Shown: positions 28,282 through 37,472 of the stretch, piece by piece
Position numbering within the stretch: the first letter of the stretch is position 1
Layout: every line of letters begins with the position of its first letter
Translations under genes and position numbers: made by a program
Notes under the pieces: model-generated
The model's database searches: none
What the model was told of the DNA's origin: nothing
The model's input: only the letters and a program-made list of their open reading frames with translations
Origin: Streptomyces sp. TLI_235
Lineage (GTDB): Bacteria; Actinomycetota; Actinomycetes; Streptomycetales; Streptomycetaceae
Assembly: GCA_002300355.1 (NCBI GenBank)
Contig: NSGV01000001.1
Span: 992,001 to 1,056,000 of the forward strand
Direction: 5' to 3'
Length of the DNA: 64,000 nt

Positions 28282-28321
28282 CGGCATCTCCGGCTTGTTC
28301 CCCCGTGAGCCGGAGATGCCG
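28282..28321 (+). terminator. Strong hairpin after the kinase gene
   Basis: CGGCATCTCCGGCT and AGCCGGAGATGCCG make a perfect 14-bp stem with a 12-base loop. A smaller hairpin (GCGAGAT-tggttg-ATCTCGC, 28250-28269) precedes it. It probably ends the kinase transcript and, if the promoter at 28211 is real, a short RNA. Confidence 0.8.
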
Positions 28322-28528
28322 TTCTGCGTCCGCTACCTCGTCGCCGACCCCTCAACGCCCGCGCTGCCACGGATATTTGACCCGGCGCGGCACCCTTCCG
28401 GATCAGCTCCGCCCCGGTACGATTCCAGGCAGGCGCGTATGCGCCCCGGGGCTGCGCGATCTGACGGATGGTCCGTCCGGCGATCCGTCGGCCGACCGGG
28501 CCTCGATGCACACTGCGGGGGGCGTGGG

Positions 28529-30532
28529 GTGACGGTGGACAGCGGCAACGGTTCCGGCGACACAGGACCGCACAGGCAGGCCGACCGGGCCTGGATGCGC
28601 GCGATGGACGCCTACGCGGCGGGCTCCTACGCCCGCGCCGAGGAGGAGTTCCGCGCGGCCGTCCGGCTCGATCCGGGCATGGCCGACGCCTGGCTGGGCC
28701 TGCACGCACTGCGCTGCGACACCTCGGGCGCGCTGCTCGCCATGCACCGCCACCGGGCCAGATTCGGCGAGCAGCGGCTGCGCCACCGGCGCCCGCTCAG
28801 CTCCTGGTACTGGCTCGGCTGGTGGGTGCAGCCGGTGCTGGAGGACACCCGCGACCTGGCCCTCGCACACGCCTCGCACTGGCTGGACGGCCGGCACCTC
28901 GCCGAGCTCGACCGCGCCCTGGCGGACTGCCCGCCGGTCGACGAGGACCCGTCGGTGCGCTTCCTGCACGCCTGCCGCTCCTACCTGGTCAAGGACTGGG
29001 AGCAGCTGATCCGGGACACCGACCGGCTGCTCGACGACCCGCTGCTCGGCATCGAGGCCGGCCTGTTCGGCGGCATGGCACGGGTCCGGCTCGACATGTG
29101 CGCGCAGGCGCAGGCCCCGCTGGCCGCCTCGCTGGCCCGCTGCCGCTCCGAGCAGCCGCAGCGCAAGGAGCTGCGCTACTGGCTGGCCCGGGCGTACGAG
29201 GGGGCGGGCCGCAGCGCCGCGGCGCTGCCGCTGTACCGGGCGGTGCACCGGGCGGACCCGGCGTTCATGGACACCGCCACGCGGCTCGCCGCGATCACCG
29301 CCGAGGACGGGGTGCTGGACGACCTGCTCGACCTGGCGGACGCGACGGAGGCCTTCGACGGGCCGGACGGCCCCGACCTGCTGGACACCGTGGAGGCGGC
29401 GCCGGAGGCGATCGCCCCGCTCGTCCTGCCGCCCGGCTTCGGGGAGCCCTCCGACCTCGCCGACACGCCCGGCTTCGACACGCTCGGCTTTGCCGGTCTC
29501 GCCGAGGCGATGGGGCGGGCGGAGCCCACCGGTGCCGCGGCGCCGGCCGCCGCCGAGCCGGTGGCGGAGCGCTCGGGCGCCGCCGAGGCCGTGCCGGCCG
29601 CCGCCCCGCGGGCGCCCGGCGAGGCCGACACCGCGGGCGGGCCGGCGGCGGTGGGCGCCGCCGGGGTGAGCCTGCAGCAGGAGCTCGACGCGGCGCTCGC
29701 CGAGCTGGAGCGGATGGTCGGCCTGGACCCGGTGAAGCGCCAGGTCCGGGCGCTCTCGGCACAGCTGCGGATGTCCCGGCTGCGGGCCGAGCGGGGGCTG
29801 CCGGTGCAGCCGCCGAAACGACACTTCGTCTTCTCCGGGCCGTCCGGCACCGGCAAGACCACCGTCGCGCGGATCCTCGGCCAGGTCTTCCACGCCCTCG
29901 GCCTGCTCTCCGGCGACCACCTGGTGGAAGCCCAACGGGCCGATCTGGTCGGCGAGTTCCTCGGGCAGACGGCGGTCAAGGCGAACGACCTGATCGACTC
30001 CGCGCTGGACGGCGTGCTGTTCATCGACGAGGCGTACAGCCTCTCCAACTCCGGCTACAGCAAGGGCGACGCCTACGGCGACGAGGCCCTGCAGGTGCTG
30101 CTGAAACGGGCCGAGGACAACCGGGACCGGCTGGTGGTGATCCTGGCCGGCTACCCGGAGGGCATGAACCGGCTGCTGGCGGCCAACCCGGGTCTCAACT
30201 CGCGGTTCACCACCAGAGTGGACTTCCCGAGCTACCGCCCCGGCGAGCTGACCGAGATCGGCCGCAGCCTGGCCCTGACGGGCGGTGACGGCTGGGACGA
30301 GGACGCGGCGGAGGAACTCGCCTCGATCTGCGGCCACGTGGTCTCCGAGGGCTGGATAGACGAGCTCGGCAACGGCCGGTTCATCCGCACCCTCTACGAG
30401 AAGTCCTGCGCCTACCGCGATCTACGGCTCAGCGCCCTCCGCGACCTCCCCAGCCGGGAGGACCTCGCCACCCTCCGCCTGCCGGACCTGCTCCAGGCGT
30501 ACGGCGAACTCATCGACGGCCGCACCGGCTGA
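28529..30532 (+). CDS. EccA/CbxX-like AAA+ ATPase with TPR-like N-terminus
   Basis: The GTG at 28529 (GGGGGG upstream) gives 667 residues. Residues 1-270 are helical repeats of TPR type (AMDAYAAGSYARAEEEFRAA; YWLARAYEGAGRSAAALPLY), as in mycobacterial EccA. An acidic, Ala/Pro-rich linker (about 290-385) leads to the AAA+ module: Walker A GPSGTGKTT with Lys443, Walker B LFIDEAYS with Asp500-Glu501, and a sensor-like NSRFTTRVDFPSY. EccA supports type VII secretion, but no WXG100, EccC or EccD gene is nearby, so its partner is unknown. It is read with no close upstream gene. Confidence 0.85.
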   Translation: MTVDSGNGSGDTGPHRQADRAWMRAMDAYAAGSYARAEEEFRAAVRLDPGMADAWLGLHALRCDTSGALLAMHRHRARFGEQRLRHRRPLSSWYWLGWWVQPVLEDTRDLALAHASHWLDGRHLAELDRALADCPPVDEDPSVRFLHACRSYLVKDWEQLIRDTDRLLDDPLLGIEAGLFGGMARVRLDMCAQAQAPLAASLARCRSEQPQRKELRYWLARAYEGAGRSAAALPLYRAVHRADPAFMDTATRLAAITAEDGVLDDLLDLADATEAFDGPDGPDLLDTVEAAPEAIAPLVLPPGFGEPSDLADTPGFDTLGFAGLAEAMGRAEPTGAAAPAAAEPVAERSGAAEAVPAAAPRAPGEADTAGGPAAVGAAGVSLQQELDAALAELERMVGLDPVKRQVRALSAQLRMSRLRAERGLPVQPPKRHFVFSGPSGTGKTTVARILGQVFHALGLLSGDHLVEAQRADLVGEFLGQTAVKANDLIDSALDGVLFIDEAYSLSNSGYSKGDAYGDEALQVLLKRAEDNRDRLVVILAGYPEGMNRLLAANPGLNSRFTTRVDFPSYRPGELTEIGRSLALTGGDGWDEDAAEELASICGHVVSEGWIDELGNGRFIRTLYEKSCAYRDLRLSALRDLPSREDLATLRLPDLLQAYGELIDGRTG

Positions 30533-30541
30533 GCCTTTCCG

Positions 30542-31297
30542 GTGAGCGGCCCGGCCCCGGCGGCCCGGTCGCCGCCCCTCCCGCGCCCCGGGCTGGTACC
30601 AACAAGGGTGCCCGCGACGACCCGGCGCCCCGGCCCGCACACCGTGGCGCTGCTCCTGATGACCGCCGTCACCGGCTTGGTCGAGGCCGCGAGCTTTCTG
30701 GGCCTCGGCCACGTCTACACCGCGGTGATGACCGGCAACATCCTCTTCCTGGGCTTCGGGCTGGGCGGCGCGCACGTGTCGGTGGTCGGCGCCGGGCTGG
30801 GCCTCGCCGCGTTCTCGCTGGGCGCGCTGCTCGGCCACCTGATCAACGACGGGCTGGTTCGGCGGCGCGGGGAGCTGTGGACACCGGTCGCGGTGGCCGG
30901 TGTGGGGATGCTGCTGGCGGTCGGTGCGGTGGCCGCGACCGGTGTGGAGAAGCAGCAGGACCTGCCCTCGGGCCGGGCGCTGGCGGTGCTCGCCGTGATG
31001 GCCCTGGCGATGGGCTGGCGGAACGCCATCGCGCTGCGGATCGCCGCCCCGGACCTGCCGACCACCGTGCTCACCCGCGGGCTGACCGGCCTGCTGCGGG
31101 TGCACGCCGAGATGGACTCGCGCGAGCGGCAGGCCGCCGCCGTGGTCGTGATGTGCGGCGGGGCGGCGCTCGGCGCCCTGCTGCTGCGGGCCGGCCCGGC
31201 GCTGCCACTGGCGGCCGCCGCGGCCGTGGAGCTCGCCTCCGCCGCGGTCTTCGCCGCCTACGGGGGACGGGAGAAGCACGCCGGCCCCGCGCGGTGA
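30542..31297 (+). CDS. DUF1275 (YoaK-like) membrane protein
   Basis: The protein has up to 251 residues from GTG 30542; a GTG at 30608 right after AAGG would shorten it by 22 residues. Six hydrophobic helices follow, opening with LLLMTAVTGLVEAASFLGLG and HVYTAVMTGNILFLGFGL, the signature of DUF1275. A conserved MGWRNAIALRIAAPDLPTTV lies in the later half. The family is of unknown function; transport has been proposed. Its start lies 9 bp after the EccA-like stop, so the two genes probably form an operon, ended by a hairpin that spans its stop codon. Confidence 0.85.
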   Translation: MSGPAPAARSPPLPRPGLVPTRVPATTRRPGPHTVALLLMTAVTGLVEAASFLGLGHVYTAVMTGNILFLGFGLGGAHVSVVGAGLGLAAFSLGALLGHLINDGLVRRRGELWTPVAVAGVGMLLAVGAVAATGVEKQQDLPSGRALAVLAVMALAMGWRNAIALRIAAPDLPTTVLTRGLTGLLRVHAEMDSRERQAAAVVVMCGGAALGALLLRAGPALPLAAAAAVELASAAVFAAYGGREKHAGPAR

Positions 31298-31309
31298 GCG
31301 CGGGGCCGG
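31281..31309. terminator. Terminator that includes the DUF1275 stop codon
   Basis: CCGGCCCCGCGC and GCGCGGGGCCGG form a perfect 12-bp stem whose 5-base loop (GGTGA) contains the TGA stop. It separates convergent genes and may act in both directions. Confidence 0.85.
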
Positions 31310-31327
31310 CGGTGCGGGGTGCGGCCG

Positions 31328-32368
31328 CTACAGGGCGGCGCTGCGGTGGTCCGGGTCGTGGACCTCGCCGACCAGTTCCTCCAGCAGGTCCTCCAGGGCG
31401 ACCAGGCCGAGCTGGCGGCCGTCGGTGTCTACCACGGCGGCCAGGTGGGCGGCGGCCCGGCGCATGGCGCCGAGCGCGTCGTCCAGCGGCAGCTTGGCCC
31501 GCAGTTCCGGGATCGGGCGGCGCAGCCGGTCGGGCATCGGCGCGTCCGGGTCCTCCACGTCGAGGACGTCCTTGACGTGCAGGTAGCCGAGGACGGTGCC
31601 GCCGGCGTCGACCACCGGGAAGCGGGAGAAGCCTGTGCGGACGGCGAGCCGCTCGATCTCGCGGGCGGTGACGCCGAGCGGCACGGTGACCAGCTGGTCG
31701 GACGGCAGCAGCACCTCGGTGACCGGGCGCTCGCCGAGTTCCAGGGCGTCCTCCAGGCGCTCCTGGCGCTGCTCGTCGAGCAGGCCGGCGTCCGCGGAGT
31801 CGGCCAGCAGGTGCAGCAGTTGCTCGCTGTTGAACACCGACTCGACCTCGTCCTTGGCGTCGACCCTGAACAGCCGCAGGATGCCGTTGGCGAAGGCGTT
31901 GAGGAAGGCGATGAAGGGGCGGAGGATCCGGGCCAGGCGGTCGAGCGGCGGGCCGAGCCAGAGCGCGGCCTTCTCCGGGCCGGCGAGGGCGATGTTCTTG
32001 GGCACCATCTCGCCGACCACCATGTGCAGGAAGACCACGACGGCGAGCGAGACGGCGTAGCTGAGCAGGTGCATCATCGACTCGGGCACGCCGACCGCGT
32101 GGAACGGGTCGTGCAGCAGGTGGGCGATGGTCGGCTCGGCGAGGGCACCGAGGCCCAGCGAGCAGACGGTGATGCCGAGCTGGGCGGCGGCCAGCATCGC
32201 GGAGATGTTGGAGAGCGCGTGCAGCACGGTGCGGGCGCGCCGGTTGCCGGCCTCGGCGAGCGGTTCGATCTGGCTGCGGCGCACCGAGATGACGGCGAAC
32301 TCGGCGCCGACGAAGAACGCGTTGCCGAGCAGCAGCAGGACGGCTGCGGCCAGTTGGAGCGCGGTCAT
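31328..32368 (-). CDS. HlyC/CorC-family membrane protein with CBS pair (short form)
   Basis: The 346-residue protein has a DUF21/CNNM membrane domain with three to four helices (about 1-170; LLGNAFFVGAEFAVISVRRS, HMVVGEMVPKNIAL), then two CBS domains (about 205-330; SRFPVVDAGGTVLGYLHVKD, LGLVALEDLLEELVGE). It lacks the CorC C-terminal domain of its neighbour. Relatives handle Mg2+ or Co2+ efflux or resistance. Its ATG overlaps the stop of the upstream paralogue by 4 bp (ATGA), so the two are translationally coupled and may work as a heterodimer (inference). Confidence 0.9.
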   Translation of the reverse strand: MTALQLAAAVLLLLGNAFFVGAEFAVISVRRSQIEPLAEAGNRRARTVLHALSNISAMLAAAQLGITVCSLGLGALAEPTIAHLLHDPFHAVGVPESMMHLLSYAVSLAVVVFLHMVVGEMVPKNIALAGPEKAALWLGPPLDRLARILRPFIAFLNAFANGILRLFRVDAKDEVESVFNSEQLLHLLADSADAGLLDEQRQERLEDALELGERPVTEVLLPSDQLVTVPLGVTAREIERLAVRTGFSRFPVVDAGGTVLGYLHVKDVLDVEDPDAPMPDRLRRPIPELRAKLPLDDALGAMRRAAAHLAAVVDTDGRQLGLVALEDLLEELVGEVHDPDHRSAAL

Positions 32369-33717
32369 CGGTTCTTCCCCCCGTCCGCGGCGGTGTCGTC
32401 GCCCGCGAGGCCGGGGTCGGTTCGCCGGATGCGGACCCGGCCGGTGCGGTGGCGGTCGACGGCGAGCACGGTGAAGCGCCAGCCGGGCAGGTCGGCGGTG
32501 TCGCCGACGGCGGGCAGTTTGCCGAGCAGGTCGGCGAGCAGGCCGCCGAGGGTCTCGTAGGGGCCGTCGGGGGTCTGCAGGCCGATGCTCTCCAGCTGGC
32601 CGGTGCGGGTGAGGCCGTCGGCCTCCCAGACGGGCAGGCCGTTCTCCGGTGCCATCGGCCGCAGGTCGGGCACGTCCGCGGGGTCGTGCTCGTCCTGCAC
32701 CTCGCCGACGATCTCCTCGACGATGTCCTCGACGGTGACGACGCCGGCGGTGCCGCCGTACTCGTCGACCACGACGGCCATCGGCTGCTGGCGGCGCAGC
32801 CGGTCGAGAAGTTGCTCGGCCGGCAGGGTCTCGGGGACGAGCAGCGGCGGGGCGGTGAGGTGGGCGACCCGGGTGTGGCCGCGGCGGTCCTCGGGGACGG
32901 CGAGCGCGTCCTTGAGGGTCACGGTGCCGGTGACCTCGTCCAGGTTGTGGACGTACACCGGGAAGCGGGACAGGCCGGTGGCGCGGACGAGGTTGACCAC
33001 GTCGGCGGCGGTGGCGTCGTGGTGCAGGGCGACCACGTCGACCCGCGGGGTCATCACGGACTCGGCGGTGAGCCGGCCGAGGCCGAAGGTGCGGAGGAAC
33101 AGGGTCGCGGACTGCTGGTCTATGGCGCCCGCGCGGGCCGAGTGCCGGGCCAGGGCGACGAGTTCGGCGGGGGTGCGGGCGTGGCCCAGCTCCTCCTGCG
33201 GTTCGATGCCCAGCGCGCGGACCATGCGGTCGGCGGAGCCGTTCAGGAAGCTGATCAGCGGACGGCAGGCGGCCGAGAAGGCGCGCTGCGGGCTGACGAC
33301 GGCGTACGCGACCTGCAGCGGGCGGGAGATCGCCCAGTTCTTCGGGACGAGCTCGCCGATGACCATCTGCAGCACGGTGGCGCCGGCCATGCCGACCACG
33401 ACGGCGGTGAGGCGCGCGGCCGCGTCGGACAGGCCGATCGCGGTGAACACCGGGGAGAGGATCACGGAGACGGCCGGCTCGGCGAGCATGCCGACCACCA
33501 GGGAGGTGATGGTGATGCCGAGCTGGGCTCCGGAGAGCTGGAAGGAGAGGTGCCGCAGGGCCCTGGAGAGGCTCTGTGCGCGGGTGTCGCCGGCCTTGGC
33601 GGCGCGTTCGACGCTGCCGCGTTCCACGGTCACGAAGGCGAACTCGGCGGCCACGAAGAGGCCGTTCGCGAGGATGAGCAGAAAGGCCGCGAGCAGCAGC
33701 AGCCAGGCGGTGATCAT
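32365..33717 (-). CDS. HlyC/CorC-family membrane protein with CBS pair and CorC_HlyC domain
   Basis: The 450-residue protein has a DUF21 membrane domain (about 1-200; ANGLFVAAEFAFVTVERGSVE, IGELVPKNWAI), two CBS domains (about 215-340; ESVMTPRVDVVAL, VVVDEYGGTAGVVTVEDIVE) and a C-terminal CorC_HlyC domain (about 360-440). It is the full-length form of the family and first gene of a pair with the shorter paralogue. It probably acts in divalent-cation export at the membrane, with the CBS pair binding nucleotide. No known Mg2+ riboswitch was seen upstream (33718-33903). Confidence 0.92.
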   Translation of the reverse strand: MITAWLLLLAAFLLILANGLFVAAEFAFVTVERGSVERAAKAGDTRAQSLSRALRHLSFQLSGAQLGITITSLVVGMLAEPAVSVILSPVFTAIGLSDAAARLTAVVVGMAGATVLQMVIGELVPKNWAISRPLQVAYAVVSPQRAFSAACRPLISFLNGSADRMVRALGIEPQEELGHARTPAELVALARHSARAGAIDQQSATLFLRTFGLGRLTAESVMTPRVDVVALHHDATAADVVNLVRATGLSRFPVYVHNLDEVTGTVTLKDALAVPEDRRGHTRVAHLTAPPLLVPETLPAEQLLDRLRRQQPMAVVVDEYGGTAGVVTVEDIVEEIVGEVQDEHDPADVPDLRPMAPENGLPVWEADGLTRTGQLESIGLQTPDGPYETLGGLLADLLGKLPAVGDTADLPGWRFTVLAVDRHRTGRVRIRRTDPGLAGDDTAADGGKNR

Positions 33718-33903
33718 CGGGCCGTCTGCCTTCCGGAGGGCTGAGGCAGCGCGGCGCAGGTACTACCGGACGGGTCGTCCATGGATGGGGAGATTCACTC
33801 CTCAGGTCGGTTCGGGGGTGGTGGGCGCTTTTGCCCTGGCTTTACCAGCCTTCACCAGCGTAGACGATACCGAACGAGGGCAGGGATCTTGCCCCGTGGG
33901 GGT

Positions 33904-34350
33904 TCAGCGACGCGCCGTCCCGTGCTCGTCGACGAGGTCGCGCAGCGTGCGGGCGGCGGTGATCGCCTGCTCGCGGCCGGCGGCGGGCTGGATGCCGACC
34001 GCGGCGAGCGAGGTGCCGTCGGCGAGGTCGAGGATCACCCAGGGGTCGCCGGCCCGCAGGTTGACCCGGACGATCTCCGCCCAGGCGAGTCGGCGGCTGC
34101 GGACGAAGTTGACCACCGTGACGCCGTCCGCGTCGGCGCTGACCTTGGGCCGGGCGAGCATCAGGCCGACGGCGGCGAAGGCCAGCCCGCTGGCCACCAT
34201 CATGGCGCGGTCGTTGGTGTGCCAGTTCGCCGGGAGGATGAAGGCGAGGACGGTGAAGACGATCACCAGGACGACGCAGAGCGGCAGCAGCACGAAGCGG
34301 TTGCGGCGAGGCGCCCAGGTCACCGGCAGAGCGGCGGCGGGGGTGGACAA
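33904..34350 (-). CDS. PH-domain membrane protein
   Basis: The TTG at 34350, with GGAG eight bases upstream, gives 148 residues; longer forms would run into hisG. Two membrane helices (about 18-60; LLPLCVVLVIVFTVLAFIL, ASGLAFAAVGLMLARP) precede a bacterial PH-like domain (DGVTVVNFVRSRRLAWAEIV, WVILDLADGTSLAAVGIQP). Such proteins are common next to hisG in actinobacteria. The role is unknown. It starts 59 bp after the hisG stop on the same strand and is probably read with hisE-hisG. Confidence 0.8.
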   Translation of the reverse strand: MSTPAAALPVTWAPRRNRFVLLPLCVVLVIVFTVLAFILPANWHTNDRAMMVASGLAFAAVGLMLARPKVSADADGVTVVNFVRSRRLAWAEIVRVNLRAGDPWVILDLADGTSLAAVGIQPAAGREQAITAARTLRDLVDEHGTARR

Positions 34351-34409
34351 CGGGGTGGCTCCAGTACGCGGGGCGGGGGCCGGCCGGCCCCCGCCCTGAG
34401 TGGTTTCGG

Positions 34410-35258
34410 TCAGAGGCGGCAGGCGTGGATGTTGGTGACCAGGATGGCGCGGGCGCCGATCGCCCACAGGTCGTCCATGATCCGCTGGGCCTCCTTGCGG
34501 AGCACCATGGAACGGACGGCCACCCAGCCCTCGGTGTGCAGCGGCGAGACGGTCGGCGACTCCAGGCCGGGGGTGAGCGCGACGGCATCGCCGACCTTCT
34601 CGGCGCGGATGTCGTAGTCCATCAGCACGTACCGGCGGGCCACCAGGACGCCCTGGAGGCGGCGCAGGAACTGCTCGACGCCCGCGTCCTCGACGGAGCC
34701 CTTGGGGCGGATCACCACCGAGTCGGAGATCAGGATCGGGTCGCCGAAGACCTCCAGGCCGGCGTTGCGCAGGCTGGTGCCGGTCTCGACGACGTCGGCG
34801 ATCACGTCGGCGACACCGAGCTGGACGGCCGTCTCGACCGCGCCGTCCAGCTTGGTGACGGTGGCCTTCACTCCGCGCTCGGCGAGGTGCTGCTCCACCA
34901 GGCCGGTGTAGGAGGTGGCGATCCGCATGCCCTCCAGCCCCTGCACGTCCTGGACCTGGATGCCGACCGGGCGGGCGAAGCGGAAGGTGGAGCCGCCGAA
35001 GCCGAGGGCCAGCACCTCCTCGGCGTCCGCGCCGGAGTCGAGCAGCAGGTCACGGCCGGTGATGCCGACGTCGAGCCGGCCGGAGCCGACGTACACGGCG
35101 ATGTCGCGCGGCCGCAGGAAGAAGAACTCGACCTGGTTCTCCGGGTCGACCAGCACGAGTTCCTTCGGGTCCTTGCGCTGGCGGTAGCCGGCCTCATGCA
35201 GCATCTCCGCCGCGGGACCCGAGAGAGAACCCTTGTTGGGAACGGCGATGCGGAGCAT
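34410..35258 (-). CDS. hisG: ATP phosphoribosyltransferase, long form
   Basis: The 282-residue protein begins MLRIAVPNKGSLSGPAAEML. It has the PRPP-binding region (DVVETGTSLRNAGLEVFG) and a C-terminal regulatory domain (about 210-282), which makes it the long form that is feedback-inhibited by histidine and needs no HisZ. It catalyses the first step of histidine synthesis, joining ATP and PRPP. It lies 47 bp after hisE on the same strand, so the first two enzymes of the pathway are cotranscribed apart from the main his operon, as in other Streptomyces. Confidence 0.97.
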   Translation of the reverse strand: MLRIAVPNKGSLSGPAAEMLHEAGYRQRKDPKELVLVDPENQVEFFFLRPRDIAVYVGSGRLDVGITGRDLLLDSGADAEEVLALGFGGSTFRFARPVGIQVQDVQGLEGMRIATSYTGLVEQHLAERGVKATVTKLDGAVETAVQLGVADVIADVVETGTSLRNAGLEVFGDPILISDSVVIRPKGSVEDAGVEQFLRRLQGVLVARRYVLMDYDIRAEKVGDAVALTPGLESPTVSPLHTEGWVAVRSMVLRKEAQRIMDDLWAIGARAILVTNIHACRL

Positions 35259-35305
35259 GGGAGATGAGTCCTTCACTGTGGGAGGGGTCACTGACACGGC
35301 TGCGG

Positions 35306-35578
35306 TCAGAGGTGGGCGTACACGTCGTCGAGCGTCAGCCCGCGGGCGATCATCATCACCTGAAGGTGGTAGAGGAGCTGCGAGATCTCCTCGGCCGTCT
35401 GCTCGTCCGACTGGAACTCGGCGGCCATCCACACCTCGGCGGCCTCCTCGACGACCTTCTTGCCGATCGCATGGACGCCCTGCTGGACGAGCTGCGCGGT
35501 GCGGGAGGACGAGGGGTCGCCGTTGGCGGCCTTCTGCTGGAGCTCGGCGAAGAGCTCCTCGAATGTCTTCGAAGCCAT
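35306..35578 (-). CDS. hisE: Phosphoribosyl-ATP pyrophosphatase
   Basis: The protein has 90 residues. The all-alpha fold with [20 protein letters not shown] and [19 protein letters not shown] carries the acidic residues that bind metal and pyrophosphate in HisE. It hydrolyses PR-ATP to PR-AMP, the step after HisG, whose gene follows 47 bp downstream. HisI is separate and not in the window. Upstream, TATGGT about 10 bp before the ATG looks like a -10 element, so transcription may start very close to the gene. Confidence 0.96.
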   Translation of the reverse strand: MASKTFEELFAELQQKAANGDPSSSRTAQLVQQGVHAIGKKVVEEAAEVWMAAEFQSDEQTAEEISQLLYHLQVMMIARGLTLDDVYAHL

Positions 35579-35671
35579 GATGACCTCACCATACGGGGTG
35601 CGGGCTGACCGACGGTAAACAGTTCCGGACCGTGGACAGTCCGGTGGGACAATCACTGCCCCTCCCCCGTC

Positions 35672-36157
35672 CTACCGCCAGGGCTCGCTGACGCCGCGCA
35701 GCGCCACGGCGGTGGCGACGGCCGCGGTGACCGCCTCGTGGCCCTTGTCCTCGGCGGACTCGGGCAGGCCGGCGCGGTCCAGCGCCTGCTGCTCGTTGTC
35801 GCAGGTGAGCACACCGAAGCCGACCGGCACGCCGGTGTCCACGGCGACCTGGGTGAGGCCCGAGGTGGCGGCCTGGCACACGTAGTCGAAGTGCGGGGTG
35901 CCGCCGCGGATGACCACGCCGAGGGCGACGACGGCGTCGTAGCCGCGCTCGGCGAGGTGCTTGGCTGCGACCGGAAGCTCGAACGTGCCGGGCACGCGCA
36001 GCACCGTCGGCTCCTCGATGCCGAGCTCCTTGAGGGCGCGGTGGGCGCCGTCCAGCAGGCCGTTCATGACCTGGTCGTGCCACTGTGCGGCGATCACCGC
36101 GACCCGCAGGTCGGCGCAGTTCTTGATGCTCAGCTCGGGGGCTCCGTGGCCGCTCAC
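35672..36157 (-). CDS. ribH: 6,7-dimethyl-8-ribityllumazine synthase
   Basis: The 161-residue protein has the lumazine synthase core: [49 protein letters not shown] with the catalytic His, [20 protein letters not shown]. It condenses the ribityl pyrimidine with the four-carbon unit made by RibBA. It is last in the riboflavin operon ribE-ribM-ribBA-ribH, 52 bp after ribBA. Length is normal and all catalytic regions are present. Confidence 0.97.
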   Translation of the reverse strand: MSGHGAPELSIKNCADLRVAVIAAQWHDQVMNGLLDGAHRALKELGIEEPTVLRVPGTFELPVAAKHLAERGYDAVVALGVVIRGGTPHFDYVCQAATSGLTQVAVDTGVPVGFGVLTCDNEQQALDRAGLPESAEDKGHEAVTAAVATAVALRGVSEPWR

Positions 36158-36209
36158 GTGCGTACTTCCTCTGTCTCGAAGGCTGTGCGGGTGGTCGTGC
36201 AGGGGTGTG

Positions 36210-37472
36210 TCAGGAGTCGGAGTCGAGCCACGGCAGGTCGTGGCCCATCCGGTCCCGCTTGGTGCGCAGGTAGCGCTCGTTGTGCTCGCCGACCCGGACC
36301 TCGACGGGCAGCCGGCCCTTCACCTTGAGGCCGTACTCGGTGAGCGCGTTCTGCTTGTGCGGGTTGTTGGTCAGCAGGGTGAGCGAGCGGACGCCGAGGT
36401 CGGCGAGCATCTGCGCGCCGATCGAGTAGTCCCGGGCGTCGGCGGGCAGGCCGAGGTCGAGGTTGGCGTCGACGGTGTCGCGGCCCTGCTCCTGCAGCTC
36501 GTAGGCGCGCAGCTTGTGGGCGAGGCCGATGCCGCGGCCCTCGTGCCCGCGCAGGTAGAGGACGACACCGCGGCCGGCCTCGGCGACCTGGCGCAGCGAG
36601 GCCTGCAGCTGGGGGCCGCAGTCGCAGCGCAGCGAGCCGAGCACGTCGCCGGTGAGGCACTCGGAGTGCAGCCGGACGAGGACGTCCTCGCCCTCGGGGA
36701 GGCGGCCGTCGGCGTCGAGGCCGCCGGCGACCAGCGCGAGGTGCTCGACGCCGTCGATGGTGCCCTTGTAGCCGACGGCGGTGAAGTCGCCGTACTCGGT
36801 GGGCAGCGCGGTGACGGCGGCTCGGTCGACGTGCAGCTCGGTGCGGCGGCGGTAGGCGATCAGGTCCTCGATGGAGATGATCGCGAGGCCGTGCTCGCGG
36901 GCGAAGGCGACCAGCTCGGGCAGCCGCGCCATGGTGCCGTCGTCGTTGACGACCTCGGCGATCGCGCCGGCCGGGGCGAGGCCGGCCAGCCGGGCGAGGT
37001 CCACGCCGGCCTCGGTGTGGCCGGGGCGGACGAGCACGCCGCCGTCCACCGCGCGCAGCGGGAAGACGTGGCCGGGGCGGGTGAGGTCGGCGGGCTCGGT
37101 GCCGGGCGAGGAGAGCAGCCGGATCGTGCGGGCGCGGTCGGCGGCGGAGATGCCGGTGTCCACGCCGTCCCGGGCGTCCACCGAGATGCTGTACGCGGTG
37201 CCCTTGCGGTCCTCGTTGACGGCGGTCATCGGGGGCAGCTTGAGCCGGTCGAGCTCCTCGCCGGTCATCGGGACGCAGATCACGCCGGAGCTGTAGCGGA
37301 TGGTGAAGGCGAGGAGTTCGGGGGTCGCGGCGGAGGCGGCGAAGACGATGTCGCCCTCGTTCTCGCGGTCCTCGTCGTCGACCACGATCACGGCGCGGCC
37401 GAGGGCGATGTCGGCGATGGCGCGCTCGACCGGGTCGAGCACCAGGTCGTCGTCGGAGTGCTGGATGGTCAT
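36210..37472 (-). CDS. ribBA: Bifunctional DHBP synthase / GTP cyclohydrolase II
   Basis: The 420-residue protein has an N-terminal RibB domain (about 1-205; [32 protein letters not shown]), which makes 3,4-dihydroxy-2-butanone 4-phosphate, and a C-terminal RibA domain (about 215-410). RibA has the zinc ligands in [20 protein letters not shown] and the catalytic region [19 protein letters not shown]. Both entry reactions of riboflavin synthesis are thus fused. The ATG overlaps the ribM stop (ATGA, 37469-37472), giving translational coupling. Confidence 0.98.
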   Translation of the reverse strand: MTIQHSDDDLVLDPVERAIADIALGRAVIVVDDEDRENEGDIVFAASAATPELLAFTIRYSSGVICVPMTGEELDRLKLPPMTAVNEDRKGTAYSISVDARDGVDTGISAADRARTIRLLSSPGTEPADLTRPGHVFPLRAVDGGVLVRPGHTEAGVDLARLAGLAPAGAIAEVVNDDGTMARLPELVAFAREHGLAIISIEDLIAYRRRTELHVDRAAVTALPTEYGDFTAVGYKGTIDGVEHLALVAGGLDADGRLPEGEDVLVRLHSECLTGDVLGSLRCDCGPQLQASLRQVAEAGRGVVLYLRGHEGRGIGLAHKLRAYELQEQGRDTVDANLDLGLPADARDYSIGAQMLADLGVRSLTLLTNNPHKQNALTEYGLKVKGRLPVEVRVGEHNERYLRTKRDRMGHDLPWLDSDS

